From Micromonospora sp. 15K316 (GTDB lineage: Bacteria > Actinomycetota > Actinomycetes > Mycobacteriales > Micromonosporaceae): a stretch of 42,490 nucleotides of DNA. The position numbers and the translations under genes were made by a program. Every line of letters begins with the position of its first letter. The stretch's first letter is position 1. The DNA lies in NCBI RefSeq assembly GCF_004348525.1, contig NZ_SMKG01000029.1, forward strand, positions 1 through 42,490. The letters are read 5' to 3'. Below are positions 25,286-34,833 of this stretch, piece after piece. The notes below the pieces were generated by a model. That model had not been told where the DNA came from and searched no databases. It saw only the letters and a program-made list of their open reading frames with translations.

Positions 25286-26127
25286 GCGTTGCGCCGCGTC
25301 GGTGACGCCGGGCGGGGCGGACCGCCGGTGGCGCGGCCCGGGTGACCCGGGGACCGGCGCGCGGTGCCACCGTCGCGGGTCGCCCGGCGGATCGGGGCGA
25401 GCGTGTCGTCGAGCAGCGCGCACATCGCCGCCGAGGGTTCCAGCCGCAGTTCGCGCCGGAGCAGGTCGCGGTACACGTAGAAGGCGTGCACCGCCTCGAA
25501 GGCGTTGCCCTCGGCGAGGTGGATGCGGACCACCAGCCGGTGCGGTGTCTCGCGCAGCGGTTCGGCAGCCATCGCCTCCAGCGCGGCCTGCAGGGCTTCG
25601 CCGTGCCGGCCCGCCGCCAGGTGCTGGCCGGCCACCTGCTCCAACATGTGCAGGCGGAGCTGGCGCAGCCGTTCCCGCTCCAGCAGCACCCAGTCGTCGT
25701 ACCAGCCGGGGAGCAGGTCGTGCCGGCCGGCGGCGAGCGCCCCCGTCGCGTTGCGCGGGTCGTCGCCGTCGCGTACCCGGCCGGCGGTGCCGACCAGCTC
25801 GTCGACGTCGAGCCGGACGGACGGGTCCAGCCGTACCGTGTCGGCGCTGACCGTGAGAGGACAGCACGGGTCCTGCCGCAGCCGCCACAGCGCGGTGCGC
25901 AGCGAGGAGAGCGCCCGCTCCTCGGCGGCGTCGGGCCAGAGCAGGCCGGCCAGTTGGCAGCGGGTGGCGCCGGGGCGCAGCCCGATCAGCGCGATCACCC
26001 GCTGCAGGCCGCGCGGCACCACCACCGGCGTCTCTCCGTGCAGCAGTTGGAAGCCACCCAGCAGGCACAGCGAGACCTCGGGGCCGGAACGGCTCCCGGT
26101 CGACGGCACGGACGGATCAGCGGCCAC
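25282..26127 (-). CDS. SARP-family pathway activator
   Basis: A 281-residue Streptomyces antibiotic regulatory protein. A winged-helix DNA-binding domain (about 15-95) with VSLCLLGGFQLLHGETPVVVP and ALSSLRTALWRLRQ is followed by the bacterial transcriptional activator domain (about 105-250), with WVLLERERLRQLRLHMLEQVA and VYRDLLRRELRLEPSAAMCALL. SARPs bind 11-bp-period direct repeats and recruit RNA polymerase to cluster promoters. I chose the GTG at 26127 because AGGGGG lies 7 nt before it; the frame stays open to a TTG at 26268 without a ribosome site. It sits between the two arms of the PKS cluster and is probably its on-switch. Confidence 0.87.
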   Translation of the reverse strand: MAADPSVPSTGSRSGPEVSLCLLGGFQLLHGETPVVVPRGLQRVIALIGLRPGATRCQLAGLLWPDAAEERALSSLRTALWRLRQDPCCPLTVSADTVRLDPSVRLDVDELVGTAGRVRDGDDPRNATGALAAGRHDLLPGWYDDWVLLERERLRQLRLHMLEQVAGQHLAAGRHGEALQAALEAMAAEPLRETPHRLVVRIHLAEGNAFEAVHAFYVYRDLLRRELRLEPSAAMCALLDDTLAPIRRATRDGGTARRSPGHPGRATGGPPRPASPTRRNA

Positions 26128-26252
26128 GGCGGCACCCCCTGCGGAACGGTCGCTCCGGCTGTCTGCTGTGTCCCCCGGCGCGGCTGCCCCGTGACACCGC
26201 TGTCGTCGCTTCGCCGTGGCTGCGGCGTCGCGCCGGGCCGCCGGGCTGACCG

Positions 26253-26277
26253 TGACGAAGATTATCAATAATCGTCA
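26253..26277. promoter_or_regulatory. AT-rich palindrome upstream of the SARP gene
   Basis: Nested dyad: outer arms TGACGA (26253-26258) and TCGTCA (26272-26277), inner arms ATTAT (26261-26265) and ATAAT (26268-26272) around CA. In such GC-rich DNA this is a conspicuous operator candidate, about 125 nt upstream of the SARP start codon, for a repressor or activator encoded elsewhere. Confidence 0.5.
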
Positions 26278-26403
26278 CTCTGAGTCAACATGGTGGTGGC
26301 GGCGCTCAGCGCTCCGGAGAATCCGTGAGACCCGTTCTGAACTGCGGGAATTTGCCGTTTGGGAAAGGGTGGGCAGAGGCGACGCATAGGCGGTACACAG
26401 CTT

Positions 26404-26457
26404 GCGTCAACGCAGCGTCACCAACCACTGTTGCCCGTGTACCCAGTGTGGTGACGC
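26404..26457 (+). promoter_or_regulatory. SARP-type direct repeat and overlapping dyad
   Basis: GCGTCAA (26404-26410) and GCGTCAC (26415-26421) are spaced exactly 11 bp apart, the arrangement that SARPs recognise. The second unit also opens a dyad: GCGTCACCA (26415-26423) pairs with TGGTGACGC (26449-26457), and inside it CACTG (26426-26430) pairs with CAGTG (26444-26448). It lies about 100-150 bp before the first gene of the rightward operon. The dyad could be an operator or a leader hairpin. Confidence 0.5.
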
Positions 26458-26554
26458 CGTCGTGACGAGCCGCACCGCATGGTGGCGGCAGTCGTCCGGC
26501 TCGTCCGGCGCCCGGCGCGCACGCCCGGTGAGCGCCGTGGGGGGAGGCCCGTTC

Positions 26555-26896
26555 ATGGATCGATCGCTCATCGTCGCGAAGGTGATCCCGACCGCGGAGG
26601 CACAGGTCGCCGAGGTGTTCGCCGATTCCGACGCCACGGAGCTGCCGCACCTGGCCGGGGTACGGCACCGGTCGCTGTACCGCCTGCACGACCTCTACGT
26701 GCACCTGCTCGAGACCGAGCTGCCCGGGGACGCCGCGGTGCAGGCCGCCCGCAGCCACCCGGAGTTCGACCGGGTCAGCGCGCGACTGCGGCCCTACATC
26801 ACCCCGTACTCGCCGACCTGGCGTTCGCCGCGCGACGCGATGGCGCGCTGCTTCTACCGCTTCGACGCCGACGCGCCGGCCGGGCGGCGGCCATGA
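26555..26896 (+). CDS. TcmI-family polyketide cyclase, rightward copy
   Basis: A 113-residue paralogue of the cyclase at 24850, sharing SDATELP, GVxHRSLYxLHD, VHLxET, and the C-terminal [16 protein letters not shown] pattern, with divergence elsewhere. It should act on the cytosolic, ACP-bound or released polyketide. The ATG at 26555 follows GGGGGGAGG. It is the first gene of the rightward biosynthetic operon, and its stop overlaps the start of the carboxyltransferase gene (ATGA). Confidence 0.88.
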   Translation: MDRSLIVAKVIPTAEAQVAEVFADSDATELPHLAGVRHRSLYRLHDLYVHLLETELPGDAAVQAARSHPEFDRVSARLRPYITPYSPTWRSPRDAMARCFYRFDADAPAGRRP

Positions 26897-28611
26897 CCGC
26901 CACCGCGCCGCGCGAGGAGCAGCTCTGGTCCCGCTGCGCCGGCTGCGCCACCCTGCTCTACCGCAAGCGGCTCCGTCGCAACCTGGACGTCTGTCCGGAG
27001 TGCGGGGTGCACGCCCGGCTGGGCGCGCCGGACCGGCTGCGGCAACTGGTGGACCCGGACTCGTTCCGGCCGCTGCCCGACGACCCCGCCGAGGTGGACC
27101 CGATCGGCTTCGTCGACGTGGTGCCGTACCCGCACCGGCTCACCGCGGCCCGGACCGGCACCGGCCTCGCCGAGGCGGTGCTCTGCGGCACCGCGACCCT
27201 CGGCGGTCACCCGGCAGCGCTCGCGGTGATGGACTTCCGTTTCCTCGGCGGCAGCCTCGGTTGCGCCGTCGGCGAACTGATCACCCGGGCCGCGGAGCGC
27301 GCGCTCGAGGAGCGGGTGCCGCTGATCCTGGTCACCGCCTCCGGCGGGGCCCGGATGCAGGAGGGCGCGCTGTCGCTGATGCAGATGGCCACCGTCAGTC
27401 AGGCCGTCGCCGCGCTCCGCGAGGCGGGCCTGCTCACGGTCAGCGTGCTCACCGATCCCACGTACGGCGGCGTGGCGGCCTCGTTCGCCACCAACACCGA
27501 CATCGTCGTGGCCGAGAGCGGGGCCCGGATGGGCTTCGCCGGCCCGCGGGTGATCCGCCAGGTCACCGGCCGCGCGTTGCCCGACGGCTTCCAGACCGCA
27601 GACTTCCTGCTCCGCCACGGTCAGGTCGACATGGTGGTGCCCCGCCGGGCGCTGCGAGGTCGGCTGGTGGCGCTGCTCGCCGCGGCCCGCGCCGGCCGTC
27701 CGCGCCCGGCCGGAGCGTCCGCACCGGCGACCAGTCCGCCCGTGCCCCGGCAGCAACCGCCGCCGACCGTCACCGCCGACGCGCCGGCCGACGGGACCGA
27801 CCCGTGGGCGACCGTACGCCTGGCGCGGCATCCCGGCCGGCCCACGACCCTGGACTACCTGGAGTCGGCCTTCGACGGCTTCGTCGAGCTGCACGGCGAC
27901 CGGCTCGGCGGCGACTGTCCGGCCGTGGTCGGCGGCCTCGCCCGCCTCGACGGACGGCCGCTCATGGTGATCGGCCACCAGAAGGGACACACCACCGCGG
28001 AGCTGGTGGCCCGCAACTTCGGCATGGCCAGCCCGGCCGGGCACCGCAAGGCGCTGCGGCTGATGCGTCTCGCCGCCCGGCTCGGCCTGCCCGTCGTCAC
28101 GCTGGTGGACACGCCTGGCGCCGATCCGGGTGTCGGCGCGGAGGAGCAGGGGCAGGCCGCGGCCATCGCGGAGAACATCCTCGCGCTCACCGTGCTGCCC
28201 ACCCCGGTCGTCGCGGTGATCACCGGCGAGGGCGGCAGCGGCGGGGCGCTCGCCCTGGCGGTGGCCGACCGGGTGCTGATGCTCCAGCACGCCGTCTACT
28301 CGGTGATCAGTCCGGAGGGCTGTGCCGCGATCCTCTGGCCGGACCGCTCGGCCGCTCCGCAGGCCGCCCGCGCGCTGCGGCTCACCGCCCCGGACCTGCA
28401 CCGCCTCGGTGTGGTGGACGAGATCGTGCCGGAGCCCGTCGACGCCGCACACGACGATCCGGACGCCGCCGCCACGGCGCTGCGCGAGGCGGTGCGGGCC
28501 AACCTGTCCCCGCTGCTCGACCTGCCGCCCGCCACCCTCGTACGCCGTCGCCGCCAGCGTTTCCGTCGCTTCGGCGCGGCCCGCGCCGGCAGCCGGGCGG
28601 GTGCCCGGTGA
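26893..28611 (+). CDS. Acetyl-CoA carboxylase carboxyltransferase, fused AccD-AccA
   Basis: A 572-residue single-chain carboxyltransferase. The N-terminal AccD half begins with a four-cysteine zinc ribbon (C15, C18, C34, C37) and continues with the crotonase-fold core [19 protein letters not shown] and [14 protein letters not shown] Pro/Ala-rich linker (about 270-295) leads to the AccA half, from [20 protein letters not shown] through [22 protein letters not shown] and [21 protein letters not shown] to [14 protein letters not shown]. It moves the carboxyl group from biotin to acetyl-CoA, giving malonyl-CoA. It overlaps both neighbours by four bases. Primary-metabolism carboxylases of actinomycetes are usually built differently, so this is probably a dedicated precursor supply. 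Confidence 0.93.
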   Translation: MTATAPREEQLWSRCAGCATLLYRKRLRRNLDVCPECGVHARLGAPDRLRQLVDPDSFRPLPDDPAEVDPIGFVDVVPYPHRLTAARTGTGLAEAVLCGTATLGGHPAALAVMDFRFLGGSLGCAVGELITRAAERALEERVPLILVTASGGARMQEGALSLMQMATVSQAVAALREAGLLTVSVLTDPTYGGVAASFATNTDIVVAESGARMGFAGPRVIRQVTGRALPDGFQTADFLLRHGQVDMVVPRRALRGRLVALLAAARAGRPRPAGASAPATSPPVPRQQPPPTVTADAPADGTDPWATVRLARHPGRPTTLDYLESAFDGFVELHGDRLGGDCPAVVGGLARLDGRPLMVIGHQKGHTTAELVARNFGMASPAGHRKALRLMRLAARLGLPVVTLVDTPGADPGVGAEEQGQAAAIAENILALTVLPTPVVAVITGEGGSGGALALAVADRVLMLQHAVYSVISPEGCAAILWPDRSAAPQAARALRLTAPDLHRLGVVDEIVPEPVDAAHDDPDAAATALREAVRANLSPLLDLPPATLVRRRRQRFRRFGAARAGSRAGAR

Positions 28612-29141
28612 CCGCCGGCGCGGCCCGGCCGCGGGCCGCGGCGAACGCCGAGACCGTCCCGGACGGCACCGACCCGGCGGCCGGTACCGACGCCGTGCTG
28701 GCGGGGCTGCGCCGGCACGCCCGGCAACTGGTCGCCGAGCTGGCCGGGCCGGTACGTCGGGTGCGGCTACGCAGCGGTGAGACGGTGCTGGAGGTGGAGT
28801 GGCACGGCGGAGGCGCCCCCGCCGAGGCCGTCGTGCCGCAGCGACCGGCGCCGGTCGAGCAGTTCACGGCCGAGCCCGCCGAACCGGCCGAGCCCGCCGA
28901 CCACGCGATGGTCCGCGCGCCCATCGTCGGCACCTTCTACCGGTCCCCGGAGCCGGGGGCGGCGCCGTTCGTGGCCGTCGGCGACCTGGTGCGCCCCGGG
29001 CAGGTCGTCGGGATCGTCGAGGCGATGAAGCTGATGAACGAGGTGGCCGCCGAGCGGGGTGGCCGCGTCGTCGCCGTGCTGGCCGACGACGGCCAACCGG
29101 TGGAGTACGACCAGCCGCTGGTCGCGCTGGAACCGGCCTGA
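28608..29141 (+). CDS. accB: Biotin carboxyl carrier protein
   Basis: A 177-residue AccB. The C-terminal biotinyl domain (about 100-177) begins [21 protein letters not shown] and carries the biotin site EAMKLMNE with Lys141, followed by [24 protein letters not shown]. The N-terminal half, with a Pro/Ala/Glu-rich linker, is the flexible tether. The GTG start overlaps the carboxyltransferase stop (GTGA), so it is translated in step with it. It carries the carboxyl group between the biotin carboxylase encoded next and the carboxyltransferase encoded before. Confidence 0.92.
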   Translation: MTAGAARPRAAANAETVPDGTDPAAGTDAVLAGLRRHARQLVAELAGPVRRVRLRSGETVLEVEWHGGGAPAEAVVPQRPAPVEQFTAEPAEPAEPADHAMVRAPIVGTFYRSPEPGAAPFVAVGDLVRPGQVVGIVEAMKLMNEVAAERGGRVVAVLADDGQPVEYDQPLVALEPA

Positions 29142-29152
29142 GGTGGTGTGGG

Positions 29153-30577
29153 ATGTTCGAGAAGGTGCTGATCGCCAACCGTGGTGAGATCGCGCTACGG
29201 GTGCTGCGCGCCTGCCGCGAACTCGGTGTGCGTACGGCCGTGGTCTACTCCGCCGCGGACGCCGACTCCGCCGCCGTACGCCTCTCCGACGAGGCCGTCC
29301 GGATCGGGCCCGCGCCCAGCCGGCGCAGCTACCTCAACGCCGCCGCCATCGTCGAGGCGGCCCGGCAGGTGGGGGCCCAGGCGGTGCACCCGGGGTACGG
29401 CTTCCTCTCCGAGGACGCCGACTTCGCCGAGATCTGCGCGGAGAACGGGCTCACCTTCATCGGCCCGCGGCCGGAGGTGATGGCCGCGCTGGGCGACAAG
29501 TCGTCCGCCCGCGCCCTGATGAGCCGGGCCGGGCTGCCGCTGCCGGCGGGGAGCGTCGAGCCGGTGCCCACCGTGGACGCGGCGGTCGAGGTGGCCGCCG
29601 GGATCGGCTACCCGGTGATCGTCAAGGCGGCGGCCGGCGGCGGTGGACGGGGCATGACAGTCGTCTGGACCCCGGCCGACCTGCCCCGGGCGTACGCGAA
29701 GACCCGCGCCACCGCCCAGAAGGTCTTCGGCGACGATCGGGTCTACGTCGAGCGGTACCTCACCGACGCCCGGCACGTCGAGGTGCAGGTGCTCTGCGAC
29801 GCCCACGGCAACGGTGTGCACCTGGGCACCCGCGACTGCTCCGTACAGCGCCGGCACCAGAAGCTCATCGAGGAGGCGCCCGCGCCGGCGCTCTCCGCCG
29901 CCACCCTCGACACGATCGCGGAGACCGCGCTCCGTGGCGCGCTCGCGGCCGGCTTCACCGGCGCGGGCACCCTGGAGTTCCTGGTCGACGCCAAGGAACG
30001 GTTCCACTTCCTGGAGATCAATTGTCGGATCCAGGTGGAGCACCCGGTCACCGAGATGATCACCGGTGTCGACCTGGTGCACGAGCAGCTGCACATCGCC
30101 GCGGGCACGCCGCTGCGCCTGCGGCAGGAGGAGATCCGCCTGCACGGGGTCGCCGTCGAGTGCCGGGTCAACGTGGAGGATCCGGAGCGCGACTTCGCCC
30201 CGACCCCCGGGCGGCTGGAGCGCTTCGTCCCGCCCGGCGGACCGTTCACCCGCGTCGACACCCACGGATACCCCGGCTACCTGGTCGGGCCGCACTACGA
30301 CTCGCTGCTGGCCAAGGTGGCGGTCTGGGCACCCGACCGGGAACTCGCCCTCAACCGGCTCGAACGGGCGCTCGACGAGTTCGACGTCGCGGGGCCGGGT
30401 GTCCGGACCACGATCCCGTTCGCCCGGCGGGTGCTCGACGACGCCGAGTTCCGCAAGGCCCGCCACCACACCGGACTGGTCGACCGGCTGCTCACCACCA
30501 CCGCGCCGGCGGCCACCCCGGACCCGCCGGTGGCGGCCCGCCCGTCGACCACCGCCGAACGCCTGACATCCGACTGA
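29153..30577 (+). CDS. accC: Biotin carboxylase
   Basis: A 474-residue AccC. It opens MFEKVLIANRGEIALRVLRAC, the standard N-terminal domain, followed by HPGYGFLSEDADFAE, the ATP-grasp glycine-rich loop KAAAGGGGRGM (about 158-168), RDCSVQRRHQKLIEEAPAP, the catalytic EINCRIQVEHPVTE (about 288-301) and a C-terminal domain. It carboxylates biotin on AccB using ATP and bicarbonate. It has the stand-alone AccC length, without the C-terminal biotinyl domain fused in most actinobacterial acyl-CoA carboxylase alpha chains. The ATG is 11 nt after accB. Confidence 0.95.
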   Translation: MFEKVLIANRGEIALRVLRACRELGVRTAVVYSAADADSAAVRLSDEAVRIGPAPSRRSYLNAAAIVEAARQVGAQAVHPGYGFLSEDADFAEICAENGLTFIGPRPEVMAALGDKSSARALMSRAGLPLPAGSVEPVPTVDAAVEVAAGIGYPVIVKAAAGGGGRGMTVVWTPADLPRAYAKTRATAQKVFGDDRVYVERYLTDARHVEVQVLCDAHGNGVHLGTRDCSVQRRHQKLIEEAPAPALSAATLDTIAETALRGALAAGFTGAGTLEFLVDAKERFHFLEINCRIQVEHPVTEMITGVDLVHEQLHIAAGTPLRLRQEEIRLHGVAVECRVNVEDPERDFAPTPGRLERFVPPGGPFTRVDTHGYPGYLVGPHYDSLLAKVAVWAPDRELALNRLERALDEFDVAGPGVRTTIPFARRVLDDAEFRKARHHTGLVDRLLTTTAPAATPDPPVAARPSTTAERLTSD

Positions 30578-31756
<1,179 letters not shown>

Positions 31757-31760
<4 letters not shown>

Positions 31761-31936
31761 GCGCGAGGAGTGAGCCGGGGTTGCGAGCCCCGCAGTCGCG
31801 AAACATGGGTGATCTCGTGAGCGCGAGGAGTGAGCCGGGGTTGCGAGCCCCGCAGTCGCGAAACATGGGTGATCTCGTGAGCGCGAGGAGTGAGCCGGGG
31901 TCGCGAGCCCCGCAGTCGCGGACCGGGGTGCCGTCG
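31757..31936 (+). repeat. 60-bp tandem repeat at the cupin/KS-alpha junction
   Basis: Two full copies (31757-31816, 31817-31876) are identical. A third (31877-31920) differs at one base and then diverges. Each unit starts GTGAGCGCGAGGAGTGAGCC, contains the small dyad CGGGG-TTGCGAG-CCCCG and ends ATGGGTGATCTC. The unit is 20 codons long, and the array has an open frame that starts at the GTG overlapping the cupin stop and stops at the TGA overlapping the KS-alpha GTG, so ribosome coupling is kept. I recall similar GAGCGCGAGGAGTGAGC elements near gene starts in Micromonosporaceae genomes, but could not check. The encoded peptide is probably not a functional protein. Confidence 0.9.
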
Positions 31937-33207
31937 TGAGCGGGCGCCGCACGGTGGTGACCGGGATCGGCGTGGTCGCCCCGGGCGGCGTCACCCGGGA
32001 CCGGTTCTGGAAGTCGATCACCGAGGGACGGACGGCGACCCGCCGGATCACCTTCTTCGACCCGTCGCCGTTCCGGTCCCGGATCGCCGCCGAGTGCGAC
32101 TTCGATCCGGTCGCCGCCGGGCTGACCGAGGCCGAACGATGCCGCGCCGACCGGTACGTGCAGTTCGCGCTCGCCTGCGCCGACGAGGCCGTCGCCGACG
32201 CCGGCCTGGAGCTCACCGAGGCCGAGCGGGACCGCACCGGGGTGGTGCTCGGCACGGCGGTCGGCGGCACCATGGCGCTGGAGCAGGAGTACGTGACGGT
32301 CTCCGACGGCGGCCGGCGGTGGCTCGTCGACGCGGCCCGGGGCGGCCCGTTCCTCTACCAGGCGCTGGTGCCCAGCAGCCTCGCCGCCGACGTCGCCTGC
32401 CGGTACGGGCTGCACGGCCCGGCGCAGGTGGTCTCCACCGGCTGCACCTCCGGCATCGACGCCATCGGGTACGCCCACCAGCTGATCGCCGACGGCGAGG
32501 CGGACCTGGTGTTCACCGGCGCCGCCGACTCGCCGATCTCTCCGGTCACCGTCGCCTCGTTCGACGCGATCAAGGCGACCAGCCCGGACAACGACGACCC
32601 GGCGCACGCCTCCCGCCCGTTCGACGCCGACCGGCACGGGTTCGTGCTCGCCGAGGGGGCCGCGGTGCTGGTGCTGGAGGAGGCCGAGCACGCCCGGCGG
32701 CGCGGCGCGCACGTCTACTGCGAGGTCGCCGGGTACGCCAGCCACAGCAACGGCTACCACATGACCGGGCTGCGGCCCGACGGGGTGGAGATGGCGCTCT
32801 CCATCGAGGCCGCGCTGCGCCAGGCCCGGCTGGCTCCGGAGCAGGTCTCCTACATCAGCGCGCACGGCTCCGGCACCCGGCAGAACGACAGGCACGAGAC
32901 CGCCGCCTTCAAGCGGGCGCTCGGCGAGGCCGCGTACCGGGTGCCGATCAGTTCGATCAAGTCGATGGTGGGCCACTCGCTGGGCGCGATCGGTTCGATC
33001 GAGATGGCGGCCTGCGCCTTGGCGATCGAGTTCGGGGTGGTGCCGCCGACGGCGAACTGGACCACCCGCGACCCCGAGTGCGACCTGGACTACGTGCCGA
33101 ACGAGGCCCGCGAGCTGCCGGTCGACGTGGCGCTCTCCGTGGGCAGCGGGTTCGGCGGCTTCCAGTCCGCCATGATCTTCCGGCGCCTGTCGAAGGCGGC
33201 CGCGTGA
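31936..33207 (+). CDS. Type II PKS ketosynthase alpha
   Basis: A 423-residue beta-ketoacyl synthase, the catalytic half of the minimal PKS. The active-site cysteine is in [14 protein letters not shown] (C170); the catalytic histidines are H310 in [14 protein letters not shown] and H347 in [14 protein letters not shown]. The N-terminus [22 protein letters not shown] is standard. It condenses malonyl units on the ACP in partnership with KS-beta. The GTG at 31936 overlaps the end of the repeat-array frame, and its stop overlaps the KS-beta start (GTGA). Comparison of this protein with characterized KS-alpha sequences would show whether the product is a spore pigment. Confidence 0.96.
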   Translation: MSGRRTVVTGIGVVAPGGVTRDRFWKSITEGRTATRRITFFDPSPFRSRIAAECDFDPVAAGLTEAERCRADRYVQFALACADEAVADAGLELTEAERDRTGVVLGTAVGGTMALEQEYVTVSDGGRRWLVDAARGGPFLYQALVPSSLAADVACRYGLHGPAQVVSTGCTSGIDAIGYAHQLIADGEADLVFTGAADSPISPVTVASFDAIKATSPDNDDPAHASRPFDADRHGFVLAEGAAVLVLEEAEHARRRGAHVYCEVAGYASHSNGYHMTGLRPDGVEMALSIEAALRQARLAPEQVSYISAHGSGTRQNDRHETAAFKRALGEAAYRVPISSIKSMVGHSLGAIGSIEMAACALAIEFGVVPPTANWTTRDPECDLDYVPNEARELPVDVALSVGSGFGGFQSAMIFRRLSKAAA

Positions 33208-34454
33208 CCGCGCGGGCGGTGGTCACCGGCATCGGGGTGGTCGCCCCGAGCGGCATCGGCGCGGCGGCGCACTGGCGGACGGTGCGGGACGGCACCCGGC
33301 GCACCGGGCCGATCACCCTGTTCGACCCGACCGGCTACCCGACCCGCCTCGCCGGTGAGGTGACCGGTTTCGAGGCCACCGGGTACGCGGAGAGCCGCCA
33401 GCTGGTGCAGACCGACAGGTGGACGCACCTCGCGTTCGCCGCGACCCGACTGGCGCTGTCCGACGCCGGACTGCCGGAGCACGCGCCCGACCCGTACGGC
33501 TACGCGGTCACCCTGGCCAGCTCCTCGGGCGGAAACCTGTTCGGTCAGCGGGAGCTGCAACGCCTCTGGGGCGGGACGTCGCGCACCGTCGGGGCGTACC
33601 AGTCGATCGCCTGGTTCTACGCGGCGAGCGTCGGGCAGCTCTCCATCCACCACCAGTTCAAGGGGCCGTGCGGGGTGCTGGTCAGCGAGGCGGCAGGTGG
33701 CCTCGACAGCCTGGCGCACGCGGTCCGGTCGATCCGCCGGGGCACCCCGGTGGTGATCGCCGGCGGCACCGAGTGCCCGCTGAGCCCGTACGCCCTGGCC
33801 TGCCAGCTGGCCGGCGGGCTGCTCAGCGACGTCGCGGACCCGGAGCGGGCCTACCGGCCCTTCGACGCGACGGCGAGCGGCTACCTCCCCGCGGAGGGTG
33901 GGGCGGTCTTCGTCGTGGAGGAGTTGGGGCACGCGCTGGCCCGGGGCGCCCGGATTTACGGTGAGCTGACCGGCTGGGGCGCCACGCACGACGCCGTCCA
34001 CACCGGCCCGGAGACGGCGGGGAGCCCGACCCAGTACGCCCGCGCGATGCGCATCGCCCTCGACCGGGCCGCGATCGGGTCGGACGAGGTGGACGTGGTG
34101 CTGCCCGACGCGCTGGGCGTGCCCCGCTACGACCGTACGGAGGCCGGCGCGCTGCGGGCGGTCTTCGGCGCCCGGCGGCCCCCGGTCAGCACCTCGAAAC
34201 CGCTGACCGGCCGGGCGCACCAGGGGAGCGCGGCGCTGGACGTGGCGACCGCGCTGCTCGCCTTCCGGCACGACACGCTGCCCGCCTCCGCCGGCCCCGA
34301 CGAGGTGGCCGCCGGCTGCGAGCTGGACTTCCTGCGGGAGCACCGGCGACCGCGCAGCCGGGTGGCGATGGTCTGCGCGCGGGGCTTCGACGGCTACAAC
34401 AGCGCGCTGGTCCTGCGCGGGGCGGCGCCGGTGAGGGAGGACGAGGATGAGTGA
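33204..34454 (+). CDS. Type II PKS ketosynthase beta (chain length factor)
   Basis: A 416-residue KS-like partner of KS-alpha. The active-site cysteine is absent: KS-alpha GCTSGID corresponds here to EAAGGLD. Chain length factors normally carry Gln at that point (EQAGGLD); here it is Ala163, encoded GCG at 33690-33692. The start [17 protein letters not shown], the segment [25 protein letters not shown] and the C-terminal [13 protein letters not shown] are typical. The factor sets polyketide length and helps to prime by malonyl decarboxylation. The ATGA-like overlap upstream and the eight-base overlap with the next gene keep translation coupled. Confidence 0.93.
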   Translation: MTARAVVTGIGVVAPSGIGAAAHWRTVRDGTRRTGPITLFDPTGYPTRLAGEVTGFEATGYAESRQLVQTDRWTHLAFAATRLALSDAGLPEHAPDPYGYAVTLASSSGGNLFGQRELQRLWGGTSRTVGAYQSIAWFYAASVGQLSIHHQFKGPCGVLVSEAAGGLDSLAHAVRSIRRGTPVVIAGGTECPLSPYALACQLAGGLLSDVADPERAYRPFDATASGYLPAEGGAVFVVEELGHALARGARIYGELTGWGATHDAVHTGPETAGSPTQYARAMRIALDRAAIGSDEVDVVLPDALGVPRYDRTEAGALRAVFGARRPPVSTSKPLTGRAHQGSAALDVATALLAFRHDTLPASAGPDEVAAGCELDFLREHRRPRSRVAMVCARGFDGYNSALVLRGAAPVREDEDE

Positions 34455-34764
34455 ACGGCGGGCGCGGGTGGTGTTCCTGGTCCGGGTGCCGGCGGAGCGT
34501 ACCGAGGCGTTCCTGGCCGCGTACGAGGCGATCCGTCACCAGGTGGCCGGCGGGGTGCCCGGGCACCTGGTGGATCAGGTGTGCCGGTCGTCGGCCGACC
34601 CGGAGCAGTGGCTCATCACCAGCGAGTGGGAGCGCCTCACCGACTTCGAGACCTGGGAGCGCAGCTCGGAGCATCGGGAGCTGGTCCGGCCGATGCGGGA
34701 GTGCTTCACCGACGCCCGCTCGCTGCGCTTCCACGTGCACGCGCAGACTCCGACGCCCGTCTGA
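34447..34764 (+). CDS. ABM-domain protein of the PKS operon
   Basis: A 105-residue antibiotic biosynthesis monooxygenase-type ferredoxin fold (ARVVFLVRVPAERTEAFLAAYEAI, then WLITSEWERLTDFETWERSSEHRELVRPMR). Members include cofactor-free quinone-forming monooxygenases and small SchA/CurD-like proteins in whiE-type clusters. It may oxidize the aromatic intermediate to a quinone or assist cyclization; the sequence alone does not decide. The ATG is embedded in the last codons of KS-beta, and the gene ends the rightward operon, followed by a hairpin. Confidence 0.82.
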   Translation: MSERRARVVFLVRVPAERTEAFLAAYEAIRHQVAGGVPGHLVDQVCRSSADPEQWLITSEWERLTDFETWERSSEHRELVRPMRECFTDARSLRFHVHAQTPTPV

Positions 34765-34820
34765 CGCCGGGCCGCGCGGCGGCGCCCCGGGTGCGCCCCG
34801 CGTGCCGCTGTGGCCCGGCG
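34765..34820. terminator. Extended hairpin at the end of the PKS operon
   Basis: CGCCGGGCC (34765-34773) pairs perfectly with GGCCCGGCG (34812-34820), with further GC-rich pairing inside the 38-nt loop. It lies directly after the ABM gene stop and 13 nt beyond the convergent sialidase-like gene, so it may end both transcripts. Confidence 0.45.
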
Positions 34821-34833
34821 GTCCCGCGGCGGC

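Larger units (their letters stand above)
26128..26554. promoter_or_regulatory. Divergent control region of the PKS cluster
   Basis: This 427-bp gap between the SARP gene and the rightward operon holds no convincing gene. Its centre (about 26250-26400) is distinctly richer in A/T than anything nearby, as expected of promoters. It holds the palindrome at 26253-26277, the 11-bp-period repeats at 26404-26421 and the large dyad at 26415-26457, each listed separately. Confidence 0.7.

Noticed and set aside
26128..26268. Longer SARP from a TTG at 26268
   Set aside because: No ribosome site, a rare start codon inside a palindrome, and a low-complexity extension; the GTG at 26127 has AGGGGG at good spacing.
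27000..28607. Open frame upstream of accB in the same frame
   Set aside because: It overlaps the AccD-AccA gene in another frame with Arg/Gly-rich composition; the GTG at 28608 with GTGA overlap is the natural start.
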